Assembly (NCBI GenBank): GCA_030145595.1
Contig: JAQYVG010000026.1
Coordinates: 1 to 19,364 of the forward strand
Direction of reading: 5' to 3'
DNA length: 19,364 nt
Source of the DNA: Desulfobacterales bacterium
GTDB taxonomy: Bacteria > Desulfobacterota > Desulfobacteria > Desulfobacterales > UBA11574
In this document: positions 6,970 to 14,540 of the stretch, one piece after another
Layout: each line of letters begins with the position of its first letter
Numbering within the stretch: position 1 is the first letter of the stretch
Position numbers and translations under genes: made by a program
The notes under the pieces: model-generated
The model's input: the letters and a program-made list of their open reading frames with translations, nothing else
Told to the model about the DNA's origin: nothing
Databases searched by the model: none

Positions 6970-7093
6970 ACAGTCATTTAGTAAGAACTGCCCGATATGT
7001 AAAAGTCCCCTGCTCCGAGGATTTAGGCAAAGGTGGTGGATGTTTTTAATTCCATTTTTTAAATACTACCGCTTGCTTAACGATTCCGGTTAA
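6962..7093 (+). pseudogene. Remnant of a small zinc-ribbon protein gene
   Basis: From a GTG at 6962 the frame encodes 43 residues, with NCPICKSPLLRGF followed by QRWWMFLIPFFKYYR and then LLNDSG and a stop. Small zinc-ribbon proteins often read CPxCGS..., then RRWWMRLLP.SKYYRC..C, so the first cysteine pair and the RWWM-LIP-KYYR block look related, while the second cysteine pair expected right after KYYR is missing. No ATG start or clear ribosome site is present, and the GTG overlaps a DnaA-box-like sequence. I read it as a decayed or truncated gene. A genuine shortened protein is possible. The family comparison is from memory. Confidence 0.35.
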
Positions 7094-7101
7094 GGCGTTG
7101 T

Positions 7102-7131
7102 GTGACAAATAAAACTAAGAAATGCAATAAT
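7102..7131 (+). promoter_or_regulatory. Predicted promoter of the SWIB-domain gene
   Basis: GTGACA (7102-7107, five of six matches to TTGACA), an 18-base spacer, and AATAAT (7126-7131, five of six matches to TATAAT). The start near 7138 would give a leader of about 27 bases containing AAAGGAG just before the ATG. Confidence 0.45.
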
Positions 7132-7164
7132 TAATCCATACACTCAAATATAAAGGAGTTAAAA

Positions 7165-7491
7165 ATGGCAGAAGCAAAAGGCTTGATGAAACCGGTAAAG
7201 CTGAAAAATGAGCTGGCAGAGTTTTTGGGAGCAACAGAACTTCCTAGGACAGAGATCACCAAAAAACTATGGGACTATATTAAAGCGAATAAACTTCAGA
7301 CAAAGACTGAAAATGGAAAGCCTGAGAACGCCGGCAAGTTCATTGTGGCTGATGCGAGTTTGCTCCCGATCTTCAAAAACACAAAATCCAAAAGTAAATC
7401 AGGCAAGGTCACTAACCTTACAAATCTGCAAGAAGGCCAGACGATCAACATGATGCAGGTGGCCGCTGTTGTCGGCGCAAACATAGAATAA
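7165..7491 (+). CDS. Stand-alone SWIB/MDM2-domain protein
   Basis: A 108-residue protein whose residues 8-75 form a SWIB domain: LMKPVKLKNELAEFLGATEL, then PRTEITKKLWDYIKANKLQ (27-45), then PENAGKFIVADASLLPIF (53-70). This helical fold is best known from eukaryotic SWI/SNF complex subunits and MDM2, and occurs alone or fused to topoisomerase in some bacteria such as chlamydiae; its bacterial role is not established, though chromatin or DNA association is the usual guess. After the domain comes a lysine/serine-rich linker KNTKSKSKSGK (71-81) and a hydrophobic tail ending AAVVGANIE. The start is well set by AAGGAG seven bases before the ATG. It has its own promoter and a terminator-like hairpin, so is probably monocistronic. 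Confidence 0.88.
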   Translation: MAEAKGLMKPVKLKNELAEFLGATELPRTEITKKLWDYIKANKLQTKTENGKPENAGKFIVADASLLPIFKNTKSKSKSGKVTNLTNLQEGQTINMMQVAAVVGANIE

Positions 7492-7582
7492 GCTTAAAGT
7501 GTCTAGCCTGCGTATGAATAATGCATTTGAGCAACAGTCCGTGTAGACACGACCCCACGGAGTTCAACGGCTCAAGCGCCTG

Positions 7583-7614
7583 GAACAGTTCAATCGGTTG
7601 GAACGGTTCTTTTT
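7583..7614 (+). terminator. Terminator-like hairpin after the SWIB gene
   Basis: GAAC-A-GTTC-AA (7583-7593), loop TCGG, then TT-G-GAAC-G-GTTC (7598-7609) pair with one mismatch and one bulge, and are followed at once by five T residues (7610-7614). This fits an intrinsic terminator. It sits in a short region (7561-7609) of 9-base degenerate repeats (AGTTCAACGG..., TGGAACAGTT..., TTGGAACGG), so the hairpin may be a by-product of the repeat. Confidence 0.45.
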
Positions 7615-7630
7615 ATAAACGAGGACAATT

Positions 7631-7649
7631 TCAAGGGCAGACCCCTTGA
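7631..7649. repeat. Perfect short hairpin upstream of the MinD-like gene
   Basis: TCAAGGG (7631-7637), loop CAGAC, CCCTTGA (7643-7649): a perfect 7-bp stem with a 5-base loop, 60 bases before the MinD-like ATG. It lacks a following T run. It could be a protein-binding site, an RNA leader structure, or a leftover repeat end. Confidence 0.4.
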
Positions 7650-7708
7650 TATGTATTCTTTTATATGAAGTGAAACGATAAAAGATTTGATCCTAAGGAA
7701 AATTCCCC

Positions 7709-8629
7709 ATGCCGGTAATATATCCAATAAGCAGTGGAAAGGGAGGTGTTGGAAAAAGTTTTATTGCGGCCAGCATAGGGACTTTATTTGCAAAGCTGGG
7801 CAAGAAAGTTGTGCTTGTTGATTTGGACCTTGGCGCTTCAAATCTTCATACACTATTAGGAATTAAAAACCCGAAAAATGGATTAAACAGTTTTTTAAAT
7901 CAAACAGTAAAAAAGCTTGACCGTGTGGCTGTCCCTACAATTGTCTCGAATCTTTTTTTTATCAACTCTTTATATTGCTCTATGGAAATTGCCAATCTGT
8001 ATCACACACAGAAGCTAAAAATAATAAGAGCCATTACAAAACTTCCTTTTGATTATATTATCTTGGATCTGGGGGCCGGGTCAAATTTCAACACTCTGGA
8101 TTTTTTCTCAACATCGCAAGAAGGAATTATTATCTGTACACCTGAACCCACATCAATTGAAAATTGCTTTCGTTTTATTAAGGCAGCCTATTTAAGAAAA
8201 CTGAAACAAATTATTAAACGGCACGCTTTTAATTCAGCGGTAAAGAACACTGTTTTCAGCCCAAATAAAACAAAAATGGAAGCGCCTGATATCATAGATG
8301 TTGTTTTAAAACATGACCCCGATAGAGAGAATTTTTTAAAAAACAAATTAAGTGAATTTAAATTCAAGTTGATTATTAATCAGTTTCGCAAAAATATTGA
8401 TGAAACGCTTGGCGATAAAATTGAAACTGTCTGCAACAGACATTTTTATTCTAATTTTCAATTTCTTGGGAATATCAGTTATGATGAACGAATTCCGGAA
8501 TCAGTTGTTTCAAAGAATATTTATGTAAATAAATACCCTTATACAACATCTTCAGCCGATCTGAAAAAAATTACAGAAAAGATAATAAAAAGCAGGCGAT
8601 TAACATCACAGGCATCAAAAGTATCATGA
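7709..8629 (+). CDS. MinD/FlhG-like ParA-family ATPase
   Basis: A 306-residue P-loop ATPase. The deviant Walker A motif SSGKGGVGKS (8-17) has the signature lysine (Lys11) of the MinD/ParA group; LVDLDLGASNLHTLLG (36-51) is the switch I region, IILDLGAGSNFNTLDFF (117-133) is Walker B with switch II, and CTPEPTSIENCFRF (143-156) matches the FlhG/MinD base-recognition strand. Such ATPases dimerise on ATP and place proteins, plasmids, flagella or complexes at poles or membranes. There is no C-terminal MinD membrane helix and no FlhG N-terminal activation helix. Residues 160-215 form a charged insertion. The start follows TAAGGA. The stop overlaps the next ATG (ATGA), so the two genes are translationally coupled. 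The pair is visibly richer in A/T than most flanking genes. Confidence 0.85.
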   Translation: MPVIYPISSGKGGVGKSFIAASIGTLFAKLGKKVVLVDLDLGASNLHTLLGIKNPKNGLNSFLNQTVKKLDRVAVPTIVSNLFFINSLYCSMEIANLYHTQKLKIIRAITKLPFDYIILDLGAGSNFNTLDFFSTSQEGIIICTPEPTSIENCFRFIKAAYLRKLKQIIKRHAFNSAVKNTVFSPNKTKMEAPDIIDVVLKHDPDRENFLKNKLSEFKFKLIINQFRKNIDETLGDKIETVCNRHFYSNFQFLGNISYDERIPESVVSKNIYVNKYPYTTSSADLKKITEKIIKSRRLTSQASKVS

Positions 8630-9282
8630 AAAGCTTTGCTGGGTTAACTTATTACGATATTTTAAATATACCGGCAAATTCATCTTTTATTGAGATCAAG
8701 CGGGCCTATAGGGATGTGCTGGCAATTTATAACGATGATTCCCTGGCTACCTATGCATTATTCCCAAGCGATGAAAGAGATAACCTCCTGAAAACCATTG
8801 AAGGGGCATTTTCTACACTAATCGATAAGGGCAAAAGGGTTGCCTACGACAGGATGCTTGTTAGATCCGGTCAAGTTGACAAGTCCATTTTGTCAAGAGA
8901 AGAGAAAAAAAAGCCTATACCGCTTTTTCATGGCAAAAATTTAACCAAAGAAGATGATTTAGTTGGAAGGGTTAAAAGAAAGTACATAGAAAAAAAAGTC
9001 AAGAAACTTTCCAAAAATATTCTTTCTAAAGATCTGATTTCAGGAAACGACTTAGAAGCGCTGAGAAAAGCTATAGGAATCGAGATTTCCGAGATTCATG
9101 TTGTCACTAAAGTTAGTATTGCTGTGTTAAAAGCAATAGAGAATAATCAATTTGAAGATCTTCCTTCTGGTTTTTATTTAAGAAATTTTTTGAAGTCCTA
9201 TTCGGAAATTCTTCAAATAGATTCACAGAAAATTATTGACGGGTATTTAAAAAATATTTCTCATGTCCAAAAAAATGGTTAA
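8626..9282 (+). CDS. J-domain-like plus RodZ-type HTH protein
   Basis: A 218-residue two-domain protein. Residues 8-78 look like a J domain (YYDILNIPANSSFIEIKRAYR, then a helix ending KGKRVAYDRML), but the HPD tripeptide that activates DnaK is replaced by residues around YNDDS, so co-chaperone activity is doubtful. A lysine-rich linker (about 90-135) follows. Residues 139-207 are a RodZ-like helix-turn-helix: LEALRKAIGIEISEIHVVTK, then IAVLKAIENNQFEDLP and FYLRNFLKSYSEIL. RodZ uses this domain to bind MreB; here there is no transmembrane helix, so it would be cytoplasmic. It overlaps the MinD-like gene by four bases. The likely role is a partner or adaptor of that ATPase, by inference from coupling. 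Confidence 0.78.
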   Translation: MKSFAGLTYYDILNIPANSSFIEIKRAYRDVLAIYNDDSLATYALFPSDERDNLLKTIEGAFSTLIDKGKRVAYDRMLVRSGQVDKSILSREEKKKPIPLFHGKNLTKEDDLVGRVKRKYIEKKVKKLSKNILSKDLISGNDLEALRKAIGIEISEIHVVTKVSIAVLKAIENNQFEDLPSGFYLRNFLKSYSEILQIDSQKIIDGYLKNISHVQKNG

Positions 9283-9312
9283 GCGGCTAGGCGGATTTCA
9301 AAGGCATACTTT

Positions 9313-9376
9313 AATATTGATTCCTGGTCCTCTGCCTTGGGGCATGCAAATTTCCACCCCTTAAAAATTCAATATT
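9313..9376. repeat. Inverted repeat after the MinD-like / J-HTH pair
   Basis: AATATTGA (9313-9320) and TCAATATT (9369-9376) are a perfect 8-bp inverted pair, with GGGG (9339-9342) and CCCC (9357-9360) able to pair inside. There is no T run after it. It lies 30 bases after the stop of the J/HTH gene and may end that transcript, but this is weak. The rest of the 236-base gap holds no gene that I can see. Confidence 0.35.
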
Positions 9377-9518
9377 CGCAAAAGAAATCATCTATGATTT
9401 TAATCTGATGTTGCCTCGCAATACAGGCACCCAATCTTGCATTTTAATGATACTCCTATAACCATAATATATTGTACCTTATCCTATCACCTATCCCGAT
9501 TAATCTGAGGCTTTAATA

Positions 9519-11528
9519 ATGGCTGACAAACCAACTTATGAAGAATTGGAGCAAAGGGTTAATGAATTTGAAAAAGAATTTCTTGAGCGCAACCAGGTTG
9601 AAGAGGTTCTTTTGAAAAGCGAGGAGAAGTTTCGGAACATATTCATTTCAGCTCCTGTTGGAATCGCAATCGCAAGACCTGAAGGTAGGTTCATAGAAGT
9701 TAATGATGCTGTCTGCAGAATGCTCGACTACTCCAAAGAGGAGCTTAGAGAGATGACCTTTTTAGATATTACCTATCCAAGTGACCGTGGTGAGACCCAG
9801 AAACTGGCAGACAAAGTATGGGATGGTAAAAGTGACTTCTATCAAGCAGAAAAACGCTATTTAAAAAAAGATGGTTCTCCTGTTTGGGCTACCATAACTG
9901 CTTCCGCCATTCGCGATAGAAGCGGGGAAGTCGAATACTGGATTGGTATTATGGAAGATATTAGCGAAGAAAAGAAGGCTAAGGAAGCCTTAATAGCGTC
10001 TCATGAAACCCTTCTTACAGTGTTGGACAGCATTGATGCAACGGTATATGTTGCCGATATGGAAAATTATGAAATCCTTTTTATGAATAAATACATGAAA
10101 GATACTTTTGGAGGTAATTTAGAAGGAAAAAAATGCTGGAAAGTTTTTCGTGGCGAATCAAAACCCTGTGATCACTGTACAAACAATCAACTTGTTGATG
10201 AGAACGGTAAGCCAACAGGAGTATTTATTTGGGAAGATGAAAACACACTTAACAGAAAATGGTACATAAATTTTGATCAGGCTATAAAATGGATAGACGG
10301 CCAACTGGTTCGGCTACAGATTGCTGTGGATATAACAAAAATCAAGCAATTAGAAAGGGAGCAGTTAGAAAAAGAACAGCAGTTATTGCAGTCACAGAAG
10401 ATGGAATCTATTGGCACCTTGGCTGGAGGCATTGCTCACGATTTCAACAACCTCCTTATGGGTATTCAAGGCCGCACTTCCCTGATGTTGCATGAGATAG
10501 ATTCAATGCACCCTCATTTTGAGCATCTTAAGGGTGTTGAGGACTATATTAAAAGTGCAACTGATTTAACAAAACAGCTCTTGGGGTTTGCAAGGGGTGG
10601 AAAATATGAGGTCAAACCGACGGACTTAAATGAGCTTATCACGAGTAGCACTGTGCTATTTGGCCGTACGAAGAAAGAAATTAGCATTCATAGAAAAATG
10701 CAAGTGGATCTCTGGACCGTTGAAGTGGACCAACGCCAAATCGAACAAGTTGCGCTGAACCTGTATGTCAATGCCTGGCACTCCATGCCTGGAGGTGGAA
10801 AATTATTTCTTGAAACAAAAAATGTCATGCTTGATGATGATTTTGTAAAGCCATTTGAGCTTGGGCCTGGGAAATATGTAGAAATCTCTGTTACCGATAC
10901 TGGCGTCGGCATGGATCAGGCCACTCAGAAAAGGATATTCGATCCATTTTTTACCACCAAAGAAATGGGCCGGGGTACCGGCCTTGGGCTTGCATCTGCC
11001 TATGGAATCATCAAGAATCATAGTGGAATTATAAACGTTTTCAGTGAAAAAGGCAAAGGGGCCTCCTTTAACATATACCTACCAGCCTCTGAAAAAGAAG
11101 TTGTCAAGGATAAAAAACTGGCGAAAGAAATCTTAAAAGGATATGGAACTATCCTTTTGGTAGATGATGAGGATATGATCATTGATGTCGGCAAAGAATT
11201 GCTGAAAAAGATGGGATATAAGGTCTTGGTAACCAAAAGTGGAAAAGCAGCAGTTGAGCTGTATGAAGCCAATAAGGATGAAATTGATATAGTTATTCTT
11301 GATATGATCATGCCGAATATGGGAGGTGGAGATACCTACGATAAACTGAAAGAGGTCGATTCTGATATCAAAGTGCTTCTTTCAAGCGGATATAGTGTTG
11401 ATGGTCAGGCAACTGAAATACTGGAGCGCGGTTGCAATGGCTTTATCCAGAAACCATTCAATATGATAGATCTTTCACAAAAAATAAGAAAAATTTTGGA
11501 CAAAAAACATTTTTTAACTATCTTATGA
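9519..11528 (+). CDS. Hybrid sensor histidine kinase, PAS-PAS-HisKA-HATPase-REC
   Basis: A 669-residue soluble hybrid kinase with no transmembrane segment. A short coiled coil (5-35) leads into PAS1 (about 36-155, ending WIGIMEDISEEKKAKEAL) and PAS2 (about 160-275). The phosphoacceptor is His307 in LAGGIAHDFNNLL; the N box is VALNLYVNAWHSMPGGG (411-427), G1 is VTDTGVGMD (458-466), F is FDPFFTTK (474-481), and G2 is GRGTGLGLA (484-492). A C-terminal receiver domain (about 543-660) has acidic VDDED (548-552), phospho-Asp595 in VILDMIMP, and Lys645 in IQKPF. PAS2 has Cys206, Cys217 and Cys220 (CWKVF, then PCDHC), a possible metal, heme or redox site. The signal and the output partner are unknown, since no output regulator adjoins it. 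The ATG follows a modest GAGG. Confidence 0.92.
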   Translation: MADKPTYEELEQRVNEFEKEFLERNQVEEVLLKSEEKFRNIFISAPVGIAIARPEGRFIEVNDAVCRMLDYSKEELREMTFLDITYPSDRGETQKLADKVWDGKSDFYQAEKRYLKKDGSPVWATITASAIRDRSGEVEYWIGIMEDISEEKKAKEALIASHETLLTVLDSIDATVYVADMENYEILFMNKYMKDTFGGNLEGKKCWKVFRGESKPCDHCTNNQLVDENGKPTGVFIWEDENTLNRKWYINFDQAIKWIDGQLVRLQIAVDITKIKQLEREQLEKEQQLLQSQKMESIGTLAGGIAHDFNNLLMGIQGRTSLMLHEIDSMHPHFEHLKGVEDYIKSATDLTKQLLGFARGGKYEVKPTDLNELITSSTVLFGRTKKEISIHRKMQVDLWTVEVDQRQIEQVALNLYVNAWHSMPGGGKLFLETKNVMLDDDFVKPFELGPGKYVEISVTDTGVGMDQATQKRIFDPFFTTKEMGRGTGLGLASAYGIIKNHSGIINVFSEKGKGASFNIYLPASEKEVVKDKKLAKEILKGYGTILLVDDEDMIIDVGKELLKKMGYKVLVTKSGKAAVELYEANKDEIDIVILDMIMPNMGGGDTYDKLKEVDSDIKVLLSSGYSVDGQATEILERGCNGFIQKPFNMIDLSQKIRKILDKKHFLTIL

Positions 11529-11847
11529 TTCTATCTAGCCAGCCGAAGGTGATGATTGCTGCCTTCACCTACCAAAAAATAATGCCCAAAATATTTACAA
11601 TTGCCTTACGTTATCTTCACTGTTATTAATCCTATAGTGCCCGTGGGCTCAGACAAGCATCCTCAAGTTATAATATTATAGCATGGACAACATAAGGAAC
11701 ACAAACAAGGCAAGGAGCGACTGCTATCTGGCGATGATATCTGTGAATACCTTTTGGCTATTAAAGATCTTTTGTTAAATCGAGATGTAATATGAAAACA
11801 TTTACCCGGTCGCCAAAGCGTTTTGAGGATGAAAGGAGGTCCCCTGC
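11529..11847. other. 319-base intergenic region, no supported gene
   Basis: Between the hybrid kinase and pirin there is no convincing gene. A 6-bp inverted pair, AGGTGA and TCACCT, lies within about 40 bases of the kinase stop, without a T run. A 38-codon frame (11682-11795) looks mildly protein-like but has no start codon. The far right end carries the AAAGGAGG ribosome site of the pirin gene. Confidence 0.5.
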
Positions 11848-12774
11848 ATGAAAACACCAAGAAAAATTCACAAAGTTTTAAAGAGCAAGCCTGTTATTGA
11901 AGGTGCCGGAGTCCATCTCAAAAGGGCCGTTGGTTTCAGCCAGGTTCCTTTGTTTGATCCCTTTTTACTTTTCGATGATTTTCGCTCCGACAATCCTGAT
12001 CATTACATTAAAGGCTTCCCATGGCATCCGCACCGCGGCATTGAAACGATCACTTATGTACTTCAGGGCGATGTTGAGCACGGGGATAGTATGGGAAACA
12101 AGGGTGCTATAACATCGGGAGACGTTCAATGGATGACGGCAGGTAGCGGTATTATCCATCAAGAAATGCCTAAAGGAGATTCAGATGGTAAAATGGAAGG
12201 TTTTCAACTCTGGGCCAACCTTCCTGCCGCGCAGAAGATGATGGATCCTCGTTACCGGGATGTTAAATCCGGTCAAATCCCTAAGGTGCAACTGGATAAT
12301 GGAACAGAAATAAAAATTATCAGTGGACAGGTAGGCAACACACCGGGTCCCGTACAGGACATCATCATTGAACCTGAATACATTGATGTGGCTGTACCGG
12401 CACATACCGATTTTATCCACCCAACGAAACCAGGACATACTGTTTTTGCCTATGTAATCAAAGGAAAAGGGTGCTTTTGCAAAGAAAAAAAACCGTTCAC
12501 GTACGAAATTGAAGGAATTAACTACTTTGATATGCAGCGCGACCCTTTATTAGGAAATGAAACGCTTATTCATTTTGAAAATGGCGACCATGTCTCGATG
12601 AGTACCGAAGATGAGCCGGTCAGATTCCTGCTCATATCCGGGAAACCGATTGGGGAGCCCATAGCCTGGCAAGGGCCTATTGTAATGAATACACAAGAAG
12701 AGCTTAGAGTTGCTTTCGAAGAGTACCGGCAGGGAACCTTTATAAAGCATAAAACAACTAGTTTCCATCCATAA
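11848..12774 (+). CDS. Pirin family bicupin
   Basis: A 308-residue two-cupin protein of the pirin family, near the usual 290-310 residues. The N-terminal cupin holds the metal site: His60 and His62 in PWHPHRGIETITYVL, and His104 and Glu106 in GSGIIHQEMP, matching the four ligands of human pirin (His56, His58, His101, Glu103). The second cupin (about 175-290) lacks such a set. Some bacterial pirins oxidise quercetin; others bind pyruvate dehydrogenase or respond to redox state, so the precise role is open. Protein is cytoplasmic, with no signal peptide. The start is set by AAAGGAGG about eight bases before the ATG. The gene appears to stand alone, 71 bases before the phosphoesterase, so a shared transcript is possible. 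Confidence 0.93.
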   Translation: MKTPRKIHKVLKSKPVIEGAGVHLKRAVGFSQVPLFDPFLLFDDFRSDNPDHYIKGFPWHPHRGIETITYVLQGDVEHGDSMGNKGAITSGDVQWMTAGSGIIHQEMPKGDSDGKMEGFQLWANLPAAQKMMDPRYRDVKSGQIPKVQLDNGTEIKIISGQVGNTPGPVQDIIIEPEYIDVAVPAHTDFIHPTKPGHTVFAYVIKGKGCFCKEKKPFTYEIEGINYFDMQRDPLLGNETLIHFENGDHVSMSTEDEPVRFLLISGKPIGEPIAWQGPIVMNTQEELRVAFEEYRQGTFIKHKTTSFHP

Positions 12775-12845
12775 ATGGCTATTTTTGTCCTGCATTGATT
12801 GGCATCCATGTGTTCTTACTTCTTACCGTTTTATAGGGTGATATC

Positions 12846-14282
12846 ATGAATAACATACGATATGTTTGTCTGTCAGACATGCACCTTGGGCAGGACGACA
12901 GCATCCTTACCAACCTCAATTCCGACCTGACCGGTATCGATGTGAGCAGGCCGAGTCCGGCGCTCGTTGCGCTGTGCCACAGTCTGCGAGAACTGATCAA
13001 AGCCGACAAAGCTCAGAAACCCGCACCTACCCTGATTCTGGCCGGCGACATCTTTGAGATGGCCCTGACCACCATGAACAACGCTATGATGGATTTTGAA
13101 CGATTCATCGAACTTGTAATGCCTGAGGGCAGGGAATTGTTCGACAAAATTCTGTACATTCCGGGCAACCACGACCATCACATGTGGGAATTGGCACGGG
13201 AAACCCAATATGTGGAGCACTACCTCAAAAAAACCAAACCCAAAGATGAGCTGCAAGTTCCATGGCACGACAGCAGAATGTTCGAGAAAGATAATAAACC
13301 TTTGCCGGTTGGATACATCATTAACAACCTGCTCCAGAGATATGATCATTTGAAAAAATTCGAAGTGTCGATTGCTTATCCCAATTTCGGCCTTTACCAG
13401 GACAAACGTTGCACCATATTTCACCACGGGCATTTTGTGGAAGCAATCTACCATTTGATGAGCGATCTGGCTTTAATGTTGTCCCCGGGCCTGAAACCGC
13501 CGGCGGATATCGGAAAAATTGAGGCGGAAAACTTTGCCTGGATCGATTTTTTCTGGTCAGCCATGGGTCGTTCGGGCGACGTAGGGCCGCTGGTTGAAAA
13601 TATCTATATCAGTTTGGGCGTTGAAAAAGCCAGGGACAGACTCATTAGCAATCTGGCCGGGAGCCTGATTAAAAAAAGCGGTCGCAAATGGCTGAAGCTG
13701 CTGCGCAAGCCTGTTGAGTGTTTATTGAAAAAGATTGCTGATAACATTATTGATCGTGAACGGTCACGCACAAACGGGCAGCCGCTGAGTGCCCGAGGCG
13801 AAAATGGATTAAAAACATACTTAAGCGGTCCGGTTCTTACCCAAATGCAAAACGAAATCAAAACAAAACCCGACAACGTAACGTTCATCTTCGGACACAC
13901 TCACAAGCCATACGAGAAACAGTATCTGCTCAAGGGTTACCCCCAAAACCGGGTCGACGTTTACAATACCGGAGGGTGGGTCGTCGAAAAGACTTCACCC
14001 GAACCGATGCACGGTGCTGCCGCCGTTCTGCTGGACGACAAGCTCAACGCCACGTCTCTGCGTCTTTACAACGAAACGAAATATCCGGCACAATACAAGG
14101 TGCGGGTGCAAGAAGCAGGCGGTGCAAGTACCAAACCCAGTGCCCTGACCCGGCATGTCAGGTCCCTGCTTGAAAAGACATCTTCTACCTGGAACGAATT
14201 TTCCCAAATCACGGCCGAAGAGATCGAGAAACACAAGAAATATTTAAAACATCGCCTTGATAAGTTGGAAAAACAAAGTTAA
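12846..14282 (+). CDS. Calcineurin-like metallophosphoesterase
   Basis: A 478-residue protein with the full two-metal phosphoesterase signature: Asp11 and His13 in LSDMHLG, Asp68 in LAGDIFE, Asn108-His109-Asp110 in PGNHDHHM, His194/His196 in FHHGHF, and His351 with His353 in FGHTHKP. Family members hydrolyse phosphomonoesters or diesters such as UDP-diacylglucosamine, nucleic acids or cyclic nucleotides; the substrate is not evident. A long insert between the HHGH and GHTH motifs (about 205-345) includes a basic helical stretch KWLKLLRKPVECLLKKIAD (281-299) that could touch membrane or nucleic acid. The C-terminus (400-478) is a helical, lysine-rich tail. The ATG has AGGGTG seven bases upstream. 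It ends 258 bases before the CFA-like gene, which has its own promoter. Confidence 0.88.
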   Translation: MNNIRYVCLSDMHLGQDDSILTNLNSDLTGIDVSRPSPALVALCHSLRELIKADKAQKPAPTLILAGDIFEMALTTMNNAMMDFERFIELVMPEGRELFDKILYIPGNHDHHMWELARETQYVEHYLKKTKPKDELQVPWHDSRMFEKDNKPLPVGYIINNLLQRYDHLKKFEVSIAYPNFGLYQDKRCTIFHHGHFVEAIYHLMSDLALMLSPGLKPPADIGKIEAENFAWIDFFWSAMGRSGDVGPLVENIYISLGVEKARDRLISNLAGSLIKKSGRKWLKLLRKPVECLLKKIADNIIDRERSRTNGQPLSARGENGLKTYLSGPVLTQMQNEIKTKPDNVTFIFGHTHKPYEKQYLLKGYPQNRVDVYNTGGWVVEKTSPEPMHGAAAVLLDDKLNATSLRLYNETKYPAQYKVRVQEAGGASTKPSALTRHVRSLLEKTSSTWNEFSQITAEEIEKHKKYLKHRLDKLEKQS

Positions 14283-14356
14283 CGCGAAATTCTCATACAG
14301 AGTTTATCTAATGCTACAATGTGGCAGACAACTATCTGGAATATTACATGTTTTTA

Positions 14357-14385
14357 TTGACATGCGGCCTTAATTATAGTATAAG
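14357..14385 (+). promoter_or_regulatory. Consensus sigma70-type promoter of the CFA-like gene
   Basis: TTGACA (14357-14362, six of six), a spacer of exactly 17 bases, and TATAAG (14380-14385, five of six). The start near 14392 gives a leader of about 150 bases before the ATG at 14541. The leader is pyrimidine-rich in its middle part and shows no clear hairpin by eye. Confidence 0.65.
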
Positions 14386-14540
14386 TGACAACACAGATTC
14401 TCTTTTAGATTTGTCTTCTATTTCAAGTTAACTTCTTTCAAAAGCACCTGTTGTTGCCCTCACTTCACTCTACTCTTACACTTCATATTCTTGATGTTAA
14501 TTGTTTTTGATTTATTGTACCTAACGCAAGAGAAGTCGAT

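Noticed and set aside
11682..11795. 38-codon plus-strand frame before pirin (GKERLLSGDDICEYLL and on)
   Set aside because: It looks mildly protein-like but has no start codon after the preceding stop and no ribosome site. It may be a relic, but is too short to support.
12873..13454. 193-residue minus-strand open frame
   Set aside because: It is antisense to the metallophosphoesterase across its catalytic motifs and looks like a low-stop shadow.
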